Below are positions 1-6,564 of a stretch of 6,817 bases of DNA, in pieces. The position numbers and the translations under genes were made by a program. The DNA is from COE1 sp965114465 (GTDB lineage Bacteria; Bacillota; Clostridia; Lachnospirales; Lachnospiraceae), in the NCBI GenBank assembly GCA_965114465.1, contig CBCOYO010000163.1:1-6817 (forward strand). The letters run 5' to 3'. Positions within the stretch are counted from its first letter, which is position 1; each line of letters opens with the position of its first letter. The notes under the pieces are model-generated. The model was not told the origin of the DNA. It was given only the letters and a program-made list of their open reading frames with translations, and did not search any database.

Positions 1-235
1 GCCTCAATCTCCCTTTGATACGTTTCCAATGTAACATTATCAAAAAGCACCCATTGAGCAGACGGCATTCGGCAAGCAGTTCCGGCCCTGCCGCACAGTG
101 AATCGCACCGTCTACACCGCCGCCGGCAAGCAGGCTGGTATTCGCAGCATTTACAATCGCCTGCACGCCGTGGTCTTTTGTAATATCACCATTTACCGCC
201 TGCAATTCTGTTTTGTAAAATTCCATATTTTTCAT
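1..235 (-). pseudogene. Macrodomain (ADP-ribose-binding/deacylase family) remnant, internally deleted, runs off the window edge
   Basis: Reading from the ATG at 235, the first 60 or so residues match the N-terminal half of YmdB-like macrodomains: GDIT at 16-19, IVNAAN at 27-32, the glycine-rich SLLAGGGVDGAIH at 34-46, and AAGPELL at 48-54. These form the ADP-ribose pocket. The family hydrolyses O-acetyl-ADP-ribose or removes ADP-ribose from proteins. After about residue 58 the frame yields no recognisable sequence. The overlapping frame (bases 56 to 1) reads QWVLFDNVTLETYQREIEA, which resembles the VLFD strand and last helix at the C-terminal end of the same fold. The roughly 90-100 residues normally in between, including the ISTGVYGYP phosphate-binding loop, are absent. 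I infer a deletion that also shifted the frame. The start has a good ribosome site (AAAGGAAAG) and lies 23 bases after dnaE with no terminator between, so the fragment is probably still transcribed. A second ATG at 226 is possible. Confidence 0.75.
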
Positions 236-258
236 TATTTCTTTCCTTTTATTCTAAT

Positions 259-3200
259 TTAATGCACCAACCGCACATTCTCCTCACCAAACAGCCCCCG
301 CAGCCGATCAAGCACTTCCCCGTCTGCATGAATATTGCGGTTGGAGGGGAGCTGCTTCATCTGACGCGTTTCTTCTATATAAATGACAACCTTGTCATTT
401 CCTTCCGATTCAAAAATTGCGTCAAACAGTACCGGCTCTTTTTCCATATAGTTTGACAGATTGGGAAATTTCACCCACACCTTTGCAGGGAGATCGTCAA
501 ACGAAGTAATTTTCTCGCAGATCAGTTTGCCGTCGCGTTCCTCCTCACCAGAAACCTTGCCCTGAACCAATACCTTGCTATCCTCCACAAGCTTAGCAGA
601 ATAACGCTCATAATCCTTTGGAAATACCAACACTTCAATACTGCCAACCAAGTCCTCCACTGTTAAAAACGCCATAATCTTATCATTTTTTGTATATTTG
701 ATTTTTTTATCTACAATCATGCCGCCGATTGTCGCTTTGCTGTTGTCTGTAACGTGCATATGACCTGTTTCCTCGTCTAAATAAAAGTCGGAGGTTTTTG
801 CCGTGGTATACTTTTCCAAAAGCCCTTGATATTCCTGCAGCGGATGTCCACTAATATAGAATCCCAGCACTTCTTTTTCAAAGCTTAGAATTAATTCCTT
901 GGGATATTCCCCCACATTGGGCATTTTAATTTCCAGTTCTTCTTTCTCTTCTTCCGAAACAATATCTAAAAGTGACATCTGTCCTGCCATAATCCCGCGC
1001 TTGCTATGTTGTATGCTGTCCAATATCTGTACAAATACACTCATATGCTGTTTACGTGTCGCCCCAAAACTATCAAATGCTCCCGACTTAATAAAGTTTT
1101 CAATCGCACGCTTATTCATATCAACCGTGATGGTTCGCTCAATAAAATCCTTTAGACTCTGATAGCGCCCATGCGCGCGCCGTTCCGCAACAATTCCATC
1201 AATCACAGGTCTGCCCACACTTTTTATTGCCGTAAGGGCATAGCGAATCGCACCATTAGAAACAGAAAATCCAGCTTCCCCTTCATTGATATCAGGTGGA
1301 AGAATGGAGATATTCATATTGCGGCACACCATAATATATTCGGATACCTTAGAATTATTATCAATTACGGACGTTAAAAGCGCCGCCATAAACTCCACTG
1401 GATAATAATATTTTAAATAAGCAGTTTGATAAGCAACCACTGCATAACAAGCTGCGTGCGACTTATTAAACGCATACTTGGCAAAGTCCATCATTGTACC
1501 ATAAATCTGACCAGCCACCGTTTCCGAAATCCCATTTGCAACGCACCCTGGAACACCCTCTGCATCATTTCCATAAACAAAATTCTGGCGTTCCTGCTCC
1601 ATTACATACGCCTTCTTCTTACTCATAGCACGCCTGACAAGGTCACTGCGCCCCATTGTGTAACCACCAAGGTCACGCACAATCTGCATAACCTGCTCTT
1701 GATAAACGATACAGCCATAAGTCGGTGCTAAAATATGCTCAAGCTGCGGGCAAGCATATGTCACGGCATTATGGTTATTTTTTCCTTTGATATATGCTGG
1801 AATAAAGTCCATTGGCCCGGGACGGTACAGAGAGATTCCCGCAATTACATCTTCCAAATTCTGCGGTTTCAGTTCTTTCATAAAGTTTTTCATGCCCTGA
1901 CTTTCTAGCTGGAATACACCGTCCGTTTTTCCAGTACCAAGAGAAGCAAGCACTTTGCTGTCATTATAATCAATATGATCAATATCAATGGAAATGCCCG
2001 TTGTCTTTTTTACATTGTCTACAGCATTTTTAATTACAGTCAATGTACGAAGACCCAGAAAGTCCATTTTCAAAAGCCCCAATTCTTCTATGGTGGTCAT
2101 TGTAAACTGCGTAGTAACTGCACCATCGCTTCCTCTCGACAATGGTACAAATTCATCCGCTGGTTTTTGACAAATTACTACGCCTGCCGCGTGCATAGAA
2201 GTATGGCGCGGAAGCCCCTCTAATTTTTTGCACATATCAATTAGATAATGTACTTGCTCATCCTCCTCGTAAAGCTTGCGAAACTCCGGATTCAATTCAA
2301 TCGCGCGGTCAATCGAAACCCCCATATTCTGTTCATTGGGAATCATTTTCGCAATACCATCAACGTAATTGTATGGCAAATCCAATGCACGCCCCACATC
2401 ACGGATTACACCTTTTGCCGCCATTGTACCAAATGTAACAATCTGCACGACTTTGTCCGCACCATATTTGCGGCTGACATAATCTATAACTTCCTGCCGC
2501 CGTTCATAACAGAAATCAATATCAATATCTGGCATGGAAACGCGCTCAGGATTTAAAAAACGTTCAAAGAGCAAACTATAGCGAATCGGATCGATATTAG
2601 TAATGTGCAGGCAGTAAGAAACAATGCTTCCCGCTGCACTGCCACGCCCAGGGCCTACCGGAATGCCATTTTCCCGCGCCCAGTTAATAAAATCCCATAC
2701 AATAAGGAAGTAATCAACATACCCCATATTTTTAATGACATCCAATTCGTAATTCAGCTTTTCCATATGTTGCTCTTTTTCATTCGCATACCGTTCATCC
2801 AAACCATCAAAACACAACTTATTTAGATAACTCCATGAATCATATCCCTCTGGTACATCAAATTTTGGAAGTTTCGTTACGCCAAATTCAATCTCCACAT
2901 TACAGCGATCCGCAATCAATGCTGTATTGCTAATCGCCTCCTGCGCATATGGAAATAATTCGCGCATTTCCAACTCGCTCTTTACATAGTATTGACCGCC
3001 CTCATACCGCATTCTGTCCTCATCGGAAACCTTTTTTGCGGTCTGAATACACAACAGAATATCGTGCGCTTCAGCGTCTTCGGCATATGTGTAATGAATA
3101 TCATTTGTCGCCACCAACGGAATATCCAACTCTTTACTCATACGTACCAAAGCGGTATTTACTGTCCGCTGTTGTGGTATCCCATGATCTTGCAGCTCCA

Positions 3201-3717
3201 GAAAATAATTTCCTTTTCCAAAACAGTCCAGATAGCGCTGCGCAACATTTTTTGCTTCCTGATAAAGCCCTTTTACAATATAGCGCGGCACTTCTCCAGC
3301 AAGACAAGCCGATAACGCAATAATCCCTTCATGATACGCACGAAGCACTTCCATATCCACACGTGGTCGATAGTAATATCCTTCTGTAAAGCCCTTACTT
3401 ACAATTTTCATTAAATTCGCATAGCCTGTATTATTCTCTGCCAAAAGCACCAAATGATGATAGCGGTCTTCGCCGCCTCCTACCTCTTTGTCAAAACGAG
3501 AATTCGGCGCAACATACACCTCGCAGCCTAGAATTGGTTTAATCCCATTTGCCCGCGCTTCCTTATAAAAATCAATCACGCCGTACATTACGCCGTGATC
3601 CGTAATCGCCCCACTGTCCATGCCAAGTTCTTTAATACGCTTCACATATTCCTTAATCTTATTCGATCCATCCAGCAGACTGTATTCCGTATGTACATGA
3701 AGATGACAAAAAGCCAT
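259..3717 (-). CDS. dnaE: DNA polymerase III subunit alpha (DnaE), full length
   Basis: Replicative C-family DNA polymerase, 1152 residues, the usual size for clostridial DnaE1-type proteins. The PHP domain (about 1-275) opens with HLHVHTEYSLLDG and keeps the likely metal ligands: H6/H8, D40-H41, E66, H87/H88, C138 and D206/H208. The palm carries GPGRGSAAGS (355-364), PDIDIDF with the catalytic pair D399 and D401, and KMDFLGL with D552. By spacing these match E. coli D401, D403 and D555. Helix-hairpin-helix-like sequence lies at about 825-885. QMSLL at 913-917 fits the internal sliding-clamp pentapeptide. An OB fold (about 995-1075, IGGMIVDKK then FLTVEDLVGSIEVLVF) and a short C-terminal domain ending VRLVH follow. 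The ATG has an AAGGAGG site six bases upstream that overlaps the stop codon of the preceding gene, so the two are probably translationally coupled. Most Firmicutes also carry PolC, and there DnaE works mainly on the lagging strand. No frameshift or intein is seen. Confidence 0.98.
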   Translation of the reverse strand: MAFCHLHVHTEYSLLDGSNKIKEYVKRIKELGMDSGAITDHGVMYGVIDFYKEARANGIKPILGCEVYVAPNSRFDKEVGGGEDRYHHLVLLAENNTGYANLMKIVSKGFTEGYYYRPRVDMEVLRAYHEGIIALSACLAGEVPRYIVKGLYQEAKNVAQRYLDCFGKGNYFLELQDHGIPQQRTVNTALVRMSKELDIPLVATNDIHYTYAEDAEAHDILLCIQTAKKVSDEDRMRYEGGQYYVKSELEMRELFPYAQEAISNTALIADRCNVEIEFGVTKLPKFDVPEGYDSWSYLNKLCFDGLDERYANEKEQHMEKLNYELDVIKNMGYVDYFLIVWDFINWARENGIPVGPGRGSAAGSIVSYCLHITNIDPIRYSLLFERFLNPERVSMPDIDIDFCYERRQEVIDYVSRKYGADKVVQIVTFGTMAAKGVIRDVGRALDLPYNYVDGIAKMIPNEQNMGVSIDRAIELNPEFRKLYEEDEQVHYLIDMCKKLEGLPRHTSMHAAGVVICQKPADEFVPLSRGSDGAVTTQFTMTTIEELGLLKMDFLGLRTLTVIKNAVDNVKKTTGISIDIDHIDYNDSKVLASLGTGKTDGVFQLESQGMKNFMKELKPQNLEDVIAGISLYRPGPMDFIPAYIKGKNNHNAVTYACPQLEHILAPTYGCIVYQEQVMQIVRDLGGYTMGRSDLVRRAMSKKKAYVMEQERQNFVYGNDAEGVPGCVANGISETVAGQIYGTMMDFAKYAFNKSHAACYAVVAYQTAYLKYYYPVEFMAALLTSVIDNNSKVSEYIMVCRNMNISILPPDINEGEAGFSVSNGAIRYALTAIKSVGRPVIDGIVAERRAHGRYQSLKDFIERTITVDMNKRAIENFIKSGAFDSFGATRKQHMSVFVQILDSIQHSKRGIMAGQMSLLDIVSEEEKEELEIKMPNVGEYPKELILSFEKEVLGFYISGHPLQEYQGLLEKYTTAKTSDFYLDEETGHMHVTDNSKATIGGMIVDKKIKYTKNDKIMAFLTVEDLVGSIEVLVFPKDYERYSAKLVEDSKVLVQGKVSGEEERDGKLICEKITSFDDLPAKVWVKFPNLSNYMEKEPVLFDAIFESEGNDKVVIYIEETRQMKQLPSNRNIHADGEVLDRLRGLFGEENVRLVH

Positions 3718-3723
3718 TTTATT

Positions 3724-3731
3724 CCTCCTTA
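3724..3731 (-). promoter_or_regulatory. dnaE Shine-Dalgarno site overlapping the upstream stop codon
   Basis: Read on the minus strand, TTTTTTAAGGAGG places the TAA stop of the upstream small gene (3729-3731) inside the AAGGAGG site of dnaE (3724-3730), six bases before the dnaE ATG. A ribosome ending the small gene covers the dnaE initiation region. This supports coupled translation and fixes the dnaE start. Confidence 0.85.
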
Positions 3732-4214
3732 AAAAATCAAAACTGTTCCCTGTTCTCCGTACAAAATATCATCATTGTCCACAAAATCGGCAGCGTCAGT
3801 CCATTCTTGAATTTCTGGAAATTTATCCCCATTATTGCAGTTGTCCTCCGGCATTTCCCAATCGTCGAGAAATTCTTTCTCTACAACGCCGCCTGTAATG
3901 ACCACCAACTCACCATACAATATCGCATCATTATATCCCGCCGCCACGAAATCCTCCTGTTGTGCAAATTCCTGCCAAGCCTTGGCAGGCATACCAGCAT
4001 AAAAGCCCGATAAATCCTCGAAAACTGTCCAGCCTTTATTTTCATAAACAAATAAACAACTTCCCTTCCACTGCTTTTTTTCATCAATACAGTGACTTAC
4101 AGCTTGGGTAGGTCTGCATAAAATTGTTTCCTTCGGCGTTTTTCCCTCAAAACCGCATAAGCGCTGTACAGCCTGATCCATTGGCAATTTAATACGAAAG
4201 TAACTTGGATTCAT
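3729..4214 (-). CDS. Small acidic protein of unknown function, cotranscribed with dnaE
   Basis: I do not recognise this family. The product is 161 residues from the start chosen here (165 from the outer ATG at 4226). It is soluble-looking and acidic, with no signal peptide or membrane segment. Five tryptophans (W49, W62, W80, W119, W138) are spread through it. The central GWTVFEDLSGFYAG (61-74) and YNDAILYGELVVITGGVVEKEF (94-115) look like core strands of a compact alpha/beta fold, and the C-terminal part is rich in Asp and Glu and ends DDILYGEQGTVLIF. It is the first gene of the unit driven by the promoter at 4285-4313, and its stop codon lies inside the dnaE ribosome site, so it should be made together with DnaE. 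Whether that reflects a role in replication or only shared transcription cannot be told from the sequence. No similarity to a named replication protein is evident to me. Confidence 0.85.
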   Translation of the reverse strand: MNPSYFRIKLPMDQAVQRLCGFEGKTPKETILCRPTQAVSHCIDEKKQWKGSCLFVYENKGWTVFEDLSGFYAGMPAKAWQEFAQQEDFVAAGYNDAILYGELVVITGGVVEKEFLDDWEMPEDNCNNGDKFPEIQEWTDAADFVDNDDILYGEQGTVLIF

Positions 4215-4236
4215 ATATTTCACCATTCCTTTCTGG
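4215..4236 (-). promoter_or_regulatory. Ribosome binding region deciding the start of the small gene
   Basis: The minus strand reads AGAAAGGAATGGTGAAATAT before the ATG at 4214. The outer ATG at 4226 directly abuts AAAGGA with no spacer, which is too close for normal initiation. The inner ATG has GGTGA, complementary to the UCACC of the 16S rRNA tail, five bases upstream, and AAGGA further back. I therefore prefer the inner start, which shortens the protein by four residues. The outer start is not excluded. Confidence 0.55.
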
Positions 4237-4284
4237 TCACAAACAAGACATAAAAGATGCTCTCACATTATTTCACAGTTCCTT

Positions 4285-4313
4285 ATTATATCATAATCTA
4301 AATATCGTGTAAA
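4285..4313 (-). promoter_or_regulatory. Extended -10 sigma-A promoter for the small gene-dnaE unit
   Basis: On the minus strand, TTTACA (4308-4313) is a five-of-six -35 match. It is followed after exactly 17 bases by a perfect TATAAT (4285-4290), and the TG of an extended -10 element (TGATATAAT) is present. Transcription should start near 4278, giving a leader of about 50-65 bases. The -35 and spacer overlap the last codons and stop of the HAD gene, so dnaE can be transcribed independently of the genes upstream. Confidence 0.75.
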
Positions 4314-4927
4314 TCGACAAACCCTGCTAATTTCCGCACAAGCTCATTCATATCTTGATGATAGACAATCCCCTGCATTCCAAGATTTTGCGCCGCTTCA
4401 ATATTTGCTGCGGAATCGTCAATAAACAAACATTCCTCTGGTTTCAACTCAAACTGTGCAAAAAAATCAAGATATGCCTCTTTTTCCGGCTTGAGCAATC
4501 CATGCTCACAAGAAATCCAAATACCATCCATATAAGCAATCGCCGCAATATTTCTGCAAAATTTCCGAAAGCGGTGCGATGTATTTGACATTAAATATAA
4601 TCCATATCCTGCTTCTTTTAAAGCCTGTACCAAATGCTCCATTGGAAGATTTAACTCAGGTTTCATACGGAAATCACGGATAAAATATTCGATGATTTCA
4701 AAATATTGCTCTGGCACACGCATACAAATAGAAGCAACTGCCTCCTTATCTGTAAGCGTTCCCCTATCCATTCGAATCCATTCCACCGACGCACAGACTT
4801 CATTTTTTATTGTCTGAAAAAGTTCCTCTGAAAATATGCCTTTGTCTGTAATATATTTACGGATATAATCAGAAACGCTGTATTTCGTCAACACATTCCC
4901 CATATCAAATACTATATTGCGATACAT
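4298..4927 (-). CDS. HAD-superfamily hydrolase, YihX/GS1-like phosphatase
   Basis: A 209-residue cytoplasmic HAD-fold enzyme. Motif I is VFDMGNVL with nucleophile D8. Motif II is the S/N pair in LYLMSNTS (S114, N115). Motif III is the lysine of LLKPEKEAY (K146). Motif IV is LFIDDSAANIEAAQNLG with D170 and D171 for magnesium. The helical cap falls at about 15-95, which fits subfamily I members. The position two after the nucleophile, usually the acid/base Asp, is Gly here. The DxGNV form is known from YihX, an active alpha-glucose-1-phosphate phosphatase, so the gene need not be inactive. The substrate cannot be deduced, and sugar phosphates are a family-based guess. GGGGAG lies five bases before the ATG, inside the decayed edge of repeat unit C. 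I see no convincing promoter just upstream and no terminator after the gene. Expression may depend on readthrough from metK or on a weak promoter. Confidence 0.9.
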   Translation of the reverse strand: MYRNIVFDMGNVLTKYSVSDYIRKYITDKGIFSEELFQTIKNEVCASVEWIRMDRGTLTDKEAVASICMRVPEQYFEIIEYFIRDFRMKPELNLPMEHLVQALKEAGYGLYLMSNTSHRFRKFCRNIAAIAYMDGIWISCEHGLLKPEKEAYLDFFAQFELKPEECLFIDDSAANIEAAQNLGMQGIVYHQDMNELVRKLAGFVDLHDI

Positions 4928-4932
4928 AAATA

Positions 4933-4938
4933 CTCCCC
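4933..4938 (-). promoter_or_regulatory. Ribosome binding site of the HAD gene, within the repeat edge
   Basis: GGGGAG lies five bases before the HAD ATG at 4927. In unit B the aligned position is the GGGGAG arm of hairpin I. In unit C a short A-run (minus strand) has disrupted that hairpin, leaving the purine block free to act as a ribosome site. Confidence 0.6.
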
Positions 4939-5010
4939 TTTTTTACTCGCCGCACGACCCGTGTGCCGCTTTTTCGGCACTTTTCCGATACACGGGTCTG
5001 CACATAAAAA
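4933..5010. repeat. Structured palindromic repeat, unit C (hairpin I decayed)
   Basis: This unit aligns along its length with unit B. The outer stem is GACCCGTGT (4956-4964) with ACACGGGTC (4990-4998). The inner stem GCCG/CGGC (4965-4968, 4975-4978) has a six-base loop. An 11-base unpaired segment (4979-4989) separates inner and outer 3' arms, the same length as in the other two units. The block that forms hairpin I in units A and B has decayed. TACTC (4944-4948) remains, followed by a T-run and then CTCCCC, whose complement GGGGAG serves as the HAD gene's ribosome site. The other border, minus-strand TTTTTATG, coincides with the U-tract of the metK terminator. Confidence 0.8.
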
Positions 5011-5050
5011 TAAAGGGACTGTCAGAAATTGTTTTTTCTCAACAGTCCCT
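5003..5050 (-). terminator. Intrinsic terminator of metK
   Basis: Minus-strand stem AGGGACTGT (5050-5042) pairs perfectly with ACAGTCCCT (5022-5014). Beyond a small internal mismatch, AGAAA/TTTCT extends the helix around an A-rich loop. TTTATTTTTATG follows directly. It lies 66 bases downstream of the metK stop and separates metK from the HAD gene. Confidence 0.85.
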
Positions 5051-5116
5051 ATATACCAAGCGAATCCACAGCAAACTTTAGTGTCCGCCAAATTCAATGC
5101 TTTCTATTGAATCCGC

Positions 5117-6304
5117 CTATAAATATTTCTTTAATACCTCAACCTTATCCAGTTTCTCCCACGGCAAATCAAGATCATTGCGACCGAAATGTCCGTAAGC
5201 TGCTGTCTGTTTGTAAATTGGTCTTCTTAAATCCAGCATCTTAATAATTCCCGCTGGACGAAGATCAAAATTCTCGCGTACAATCTCCACAAGTTTCTCG
5301 CTGGAAAGCTTCCCTGTTCCAAACGTATCTACATTGATAGAAGTCGGCTGTGCGACACCAATCGCATAAGAAAGCTGAATCTCACATTTATCTGCCAATC
5401 CCGCCGCAACAATATTTTTTGCCACATATCTTGCTGCATATGCACCGCTGCGGTCAACCTTCGTACAATCCTTACCAGAAAATGCACCACCGCCGTGTCG
5501 TGCATACCCACCATAGGTATCAACAATAATCTTACGCCCTGTCAACCCCGCATCACCGTGCGGCCCGCCGATAACAAAGCGTCCTGTAGGATTGATAAAA
5601 AATTTCGTATCTGCATCAATTAATTCCTGCGGTAAAATCACATCAAATACATGCTTCTTAATATCCTCGTGAATCTGCTCCTGTGTAACATCTGCATCAT
5701 GCTGTGTGGAAAGAACAACGGCTTCCAAACGCTTAGGTTTACCGTTCTCGTCATACTCAACAGAAACCTGTGTCTTTCCGTCGGGTCTTAAATACTTTAA
5801 AGTGCCATCTTTACGAATTTTGGTAAGCTGCAATGCCAATTTGTGTGCAAGTGAAATCGGATAAGGCATATACTCCGGTGTTTCGTTGGTCGCATAGCCG
5901 AACATCATACCTTGGTCACCTGCGCCAATCGCTTCAAGCTGCGCATCACTCATCTTATTTTCACGTGCTTCAAACGCCTTATCTACACCCATTGCAATAT
6001 CACCTGACTGCTCATCAATCGCTGTAAGCACTGCACAAGTATTACCGTCAAAACCATACTCGGATTTGTCATAACCAATTTCCTTAACCGTTTCACGTAC
6101 AATCTTAGCAATATCTACATAAGCCTTCGTGGTAATCTCACCAGTCACCAACACAAAGCCTGTACAAGTTGCCGTTTCACACGCAACACGACTCATTGGA
6201 TCCTGCTCCATTAATGCATCCAAAATTGCGTCGGATATCGCATCGCAGACTTTGTCAGGATGTCCCTCTGTTACAGATTCTGAAGTAAAAAGTAGTTTCT
6301 CCAT
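5117..6304 (-). CDS. metK: S-adenosylmethionine synthetase (methionine adenosyltransferase)
   Basis: Makes S-adenosylmethionine from methionine and ATP, releasing phosphate and pyrophosphate. It supplies the cell's methyl donor and the precursor for other SAM-dependent reactions. At 395 residues it is full length. GHPDKVCDAISDAILD (14-29) holds the ATP/methionine residues H15 and D17. The family signature GAGDQGMMFGYA is at 127-138. GGPHGDAGLTGRKI lies at 247-259, and the phosphate-binding GGGAFSGKDCTKVDRSGAY is at 271-289. The C-terminal region (from about 300) ends RNDLDLPWEKLD then VLKKYL, as expected. The ATG has AGGAGG (6314-6319) nine bases upstream. The gene sits alone between a SAM-I riboswitch and its own terminator, so feedback by its product SAM is the expected control. 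No missing residue or truncation is seen. Confidence 0.99.
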   Translation of the reverse strand: MEKLLFTSESVTEGHPDKVCDAISDAILDALMEQDPMSRVACETATCTGFVLVTGEITTKAYVDIAKIVRETVKEIGYDKSEYGFDGNTCAVLTAIDEQSGDIAMGVDKAFEARENKMSDAQLEAIGAGDQGMMFGYATNETPEYMPYPISLAHKLALQLTKIRKDGTLKYLRPDGKTQVSVEYDENGKPKRLEAVVLSTQHDADVTQEQIHEDIKKHVFDVILPQELIDADTKFFINPTGRFVIGGPHGDAGLTGRKIIVDTYGGYARHGGGAFSGKDCTKVDRSGAYAARYVAKNIVAAGLADKCEIQLSYAIGVAQPTSINVDTFGTGKLSSEKLVEIVRENFDLRPAGIIKMLDLRRPIYKQTAAYGHFGRNDLDLPWEKLDKVEVLKKYL

Positions 6305-6335
6305 ATTCGTATTCCTCCTAAAAATATGTGCGATC

Positions 6336-6412
6336 GAGTAGTGGAATGTCCCTCTCCACTACTCCTGCGCCGCCGATGCGCCATGCGATGGCATATTTCC
6401 TCTGCATCGGCG
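6336..6412. repeat. Structured palindromic repeat, unit A, in the metK leader
   Basis: There are two hairpins. Hairpin I is GAGTAGTGGA (6336-6345) with TCCACTACTC (6355-6364), a perfect 10-base stem with a nine-base loop ATGTCCCTC. Hairpin II has an outer stem CGCCGATGC (6371-6379) with GCATCGGCG (6404-6412). An inner stem GCCAT/ATGGC has loop GCG, and the 11-base segment ATATTTCCTCT (6393-6403) separates the inner and outer 3' arms. The layout is that of unit B, but the stems differ by paired substitutions. In the metK transcript this unit ends about 30 bases before the start codon. Confidence 0.85.
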
Positions 6413-6422
6413 TGTTCAATTA

Positions 6423-6510
6423 AGTAGGGGAATGTCCTTCTCCCCTACTCGTTGCGCGACCCGTGCGCCGCTTTAGCGGCATATTTCTTCTGCACGGGTC
6501 TGTGCATAAA
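6423..6510. repeat. Structured palindromic repeat, unit B, in the metK leader
   Basis: Hairpin I is AGTAGGGGA (6423-6431) with TCCCCTACT (6441-6449), with loop ATGTCCTTC. The hairpin II outer stem is GACCCGTGC (6458-6466) with GCACGGGTC (6492-6500). The inner stem is GCCGCT/AGCGGC (6467-6480), and the 11-base segment ATATTTCTTCT (6481-6491) lies between the 3' arms. The stem can extend through GCGC/GTGC past one bulged base. The distal border is the AAAAA complementary to the U-tract of the riboswitch terminator. It lies in tandem with unit A, ten bases apart. Confidence 0.85.
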
Positions 6511-6543
6511 AAATCCGCTGTATTCTTTTGGAATAAGCGGATT
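6506..6543 (-). terminator. SAM riboswitch expression-platform terminator
   Basis: Minus strand AATCCGCTTATTC (6543-6531) pairs with GAATACAGCGGATT (6525-6512) across a CAAAA loop, with a single bulged C. It is followed by TTTTTT and ATG-like sequence. It stops transcription when SAM is bound. Its 5' arm is complementary to the 3' strand of aptamer helix P1 and the bases after it, which gives the competing antiterminator. Confidence 0.9.
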
Positions 6544-6564
6544 GTATCAGTTGCTTGATAATCA

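Noticed and set aside
262..3323. Many plus-strand reading frames of 60-124 codons opposite dnaE
   Set aside because: All lie antisense to an intact, well-conserved dnaE and show no recognisable motifs. They are shadow frames.
4298..4927. HAD gene inactive because the second Asp of motif I is Gly
   Set aside because: The DxGNV form occurs in YihX, which is an active phosphatase, and the other HAD motifs are intact.
4912..5097. 61-codon minus-strand reading frame upstream of the HAD gene
   Set aside because: It reads through the metK terminator and repeat unit C and overlaps the HAD start. Its resemblance to the 84-codon frame comes from the shared DNA repeat.
5092..5112. Small hairpin ATTCAA/TTGAAT just after metK as a terminator
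   Set aside because: The stem is only six A/T-rich pairs, with no T-run behind it on the minus strand. The strong hairpin at 5014-5050 is the better terminator.
6336..6364. Hairpin I of unit A as a second transcription terminator before metK
   Set aside because: The nearest T-run on the minus strand starts about ten bases past the stem, too far for a standard intrinsic terminator.
4933..6510. CRISPR array
   Set aside because: The three repeat units are widely and unevenly spaced, diverge in sequence and have no uniform spacers.
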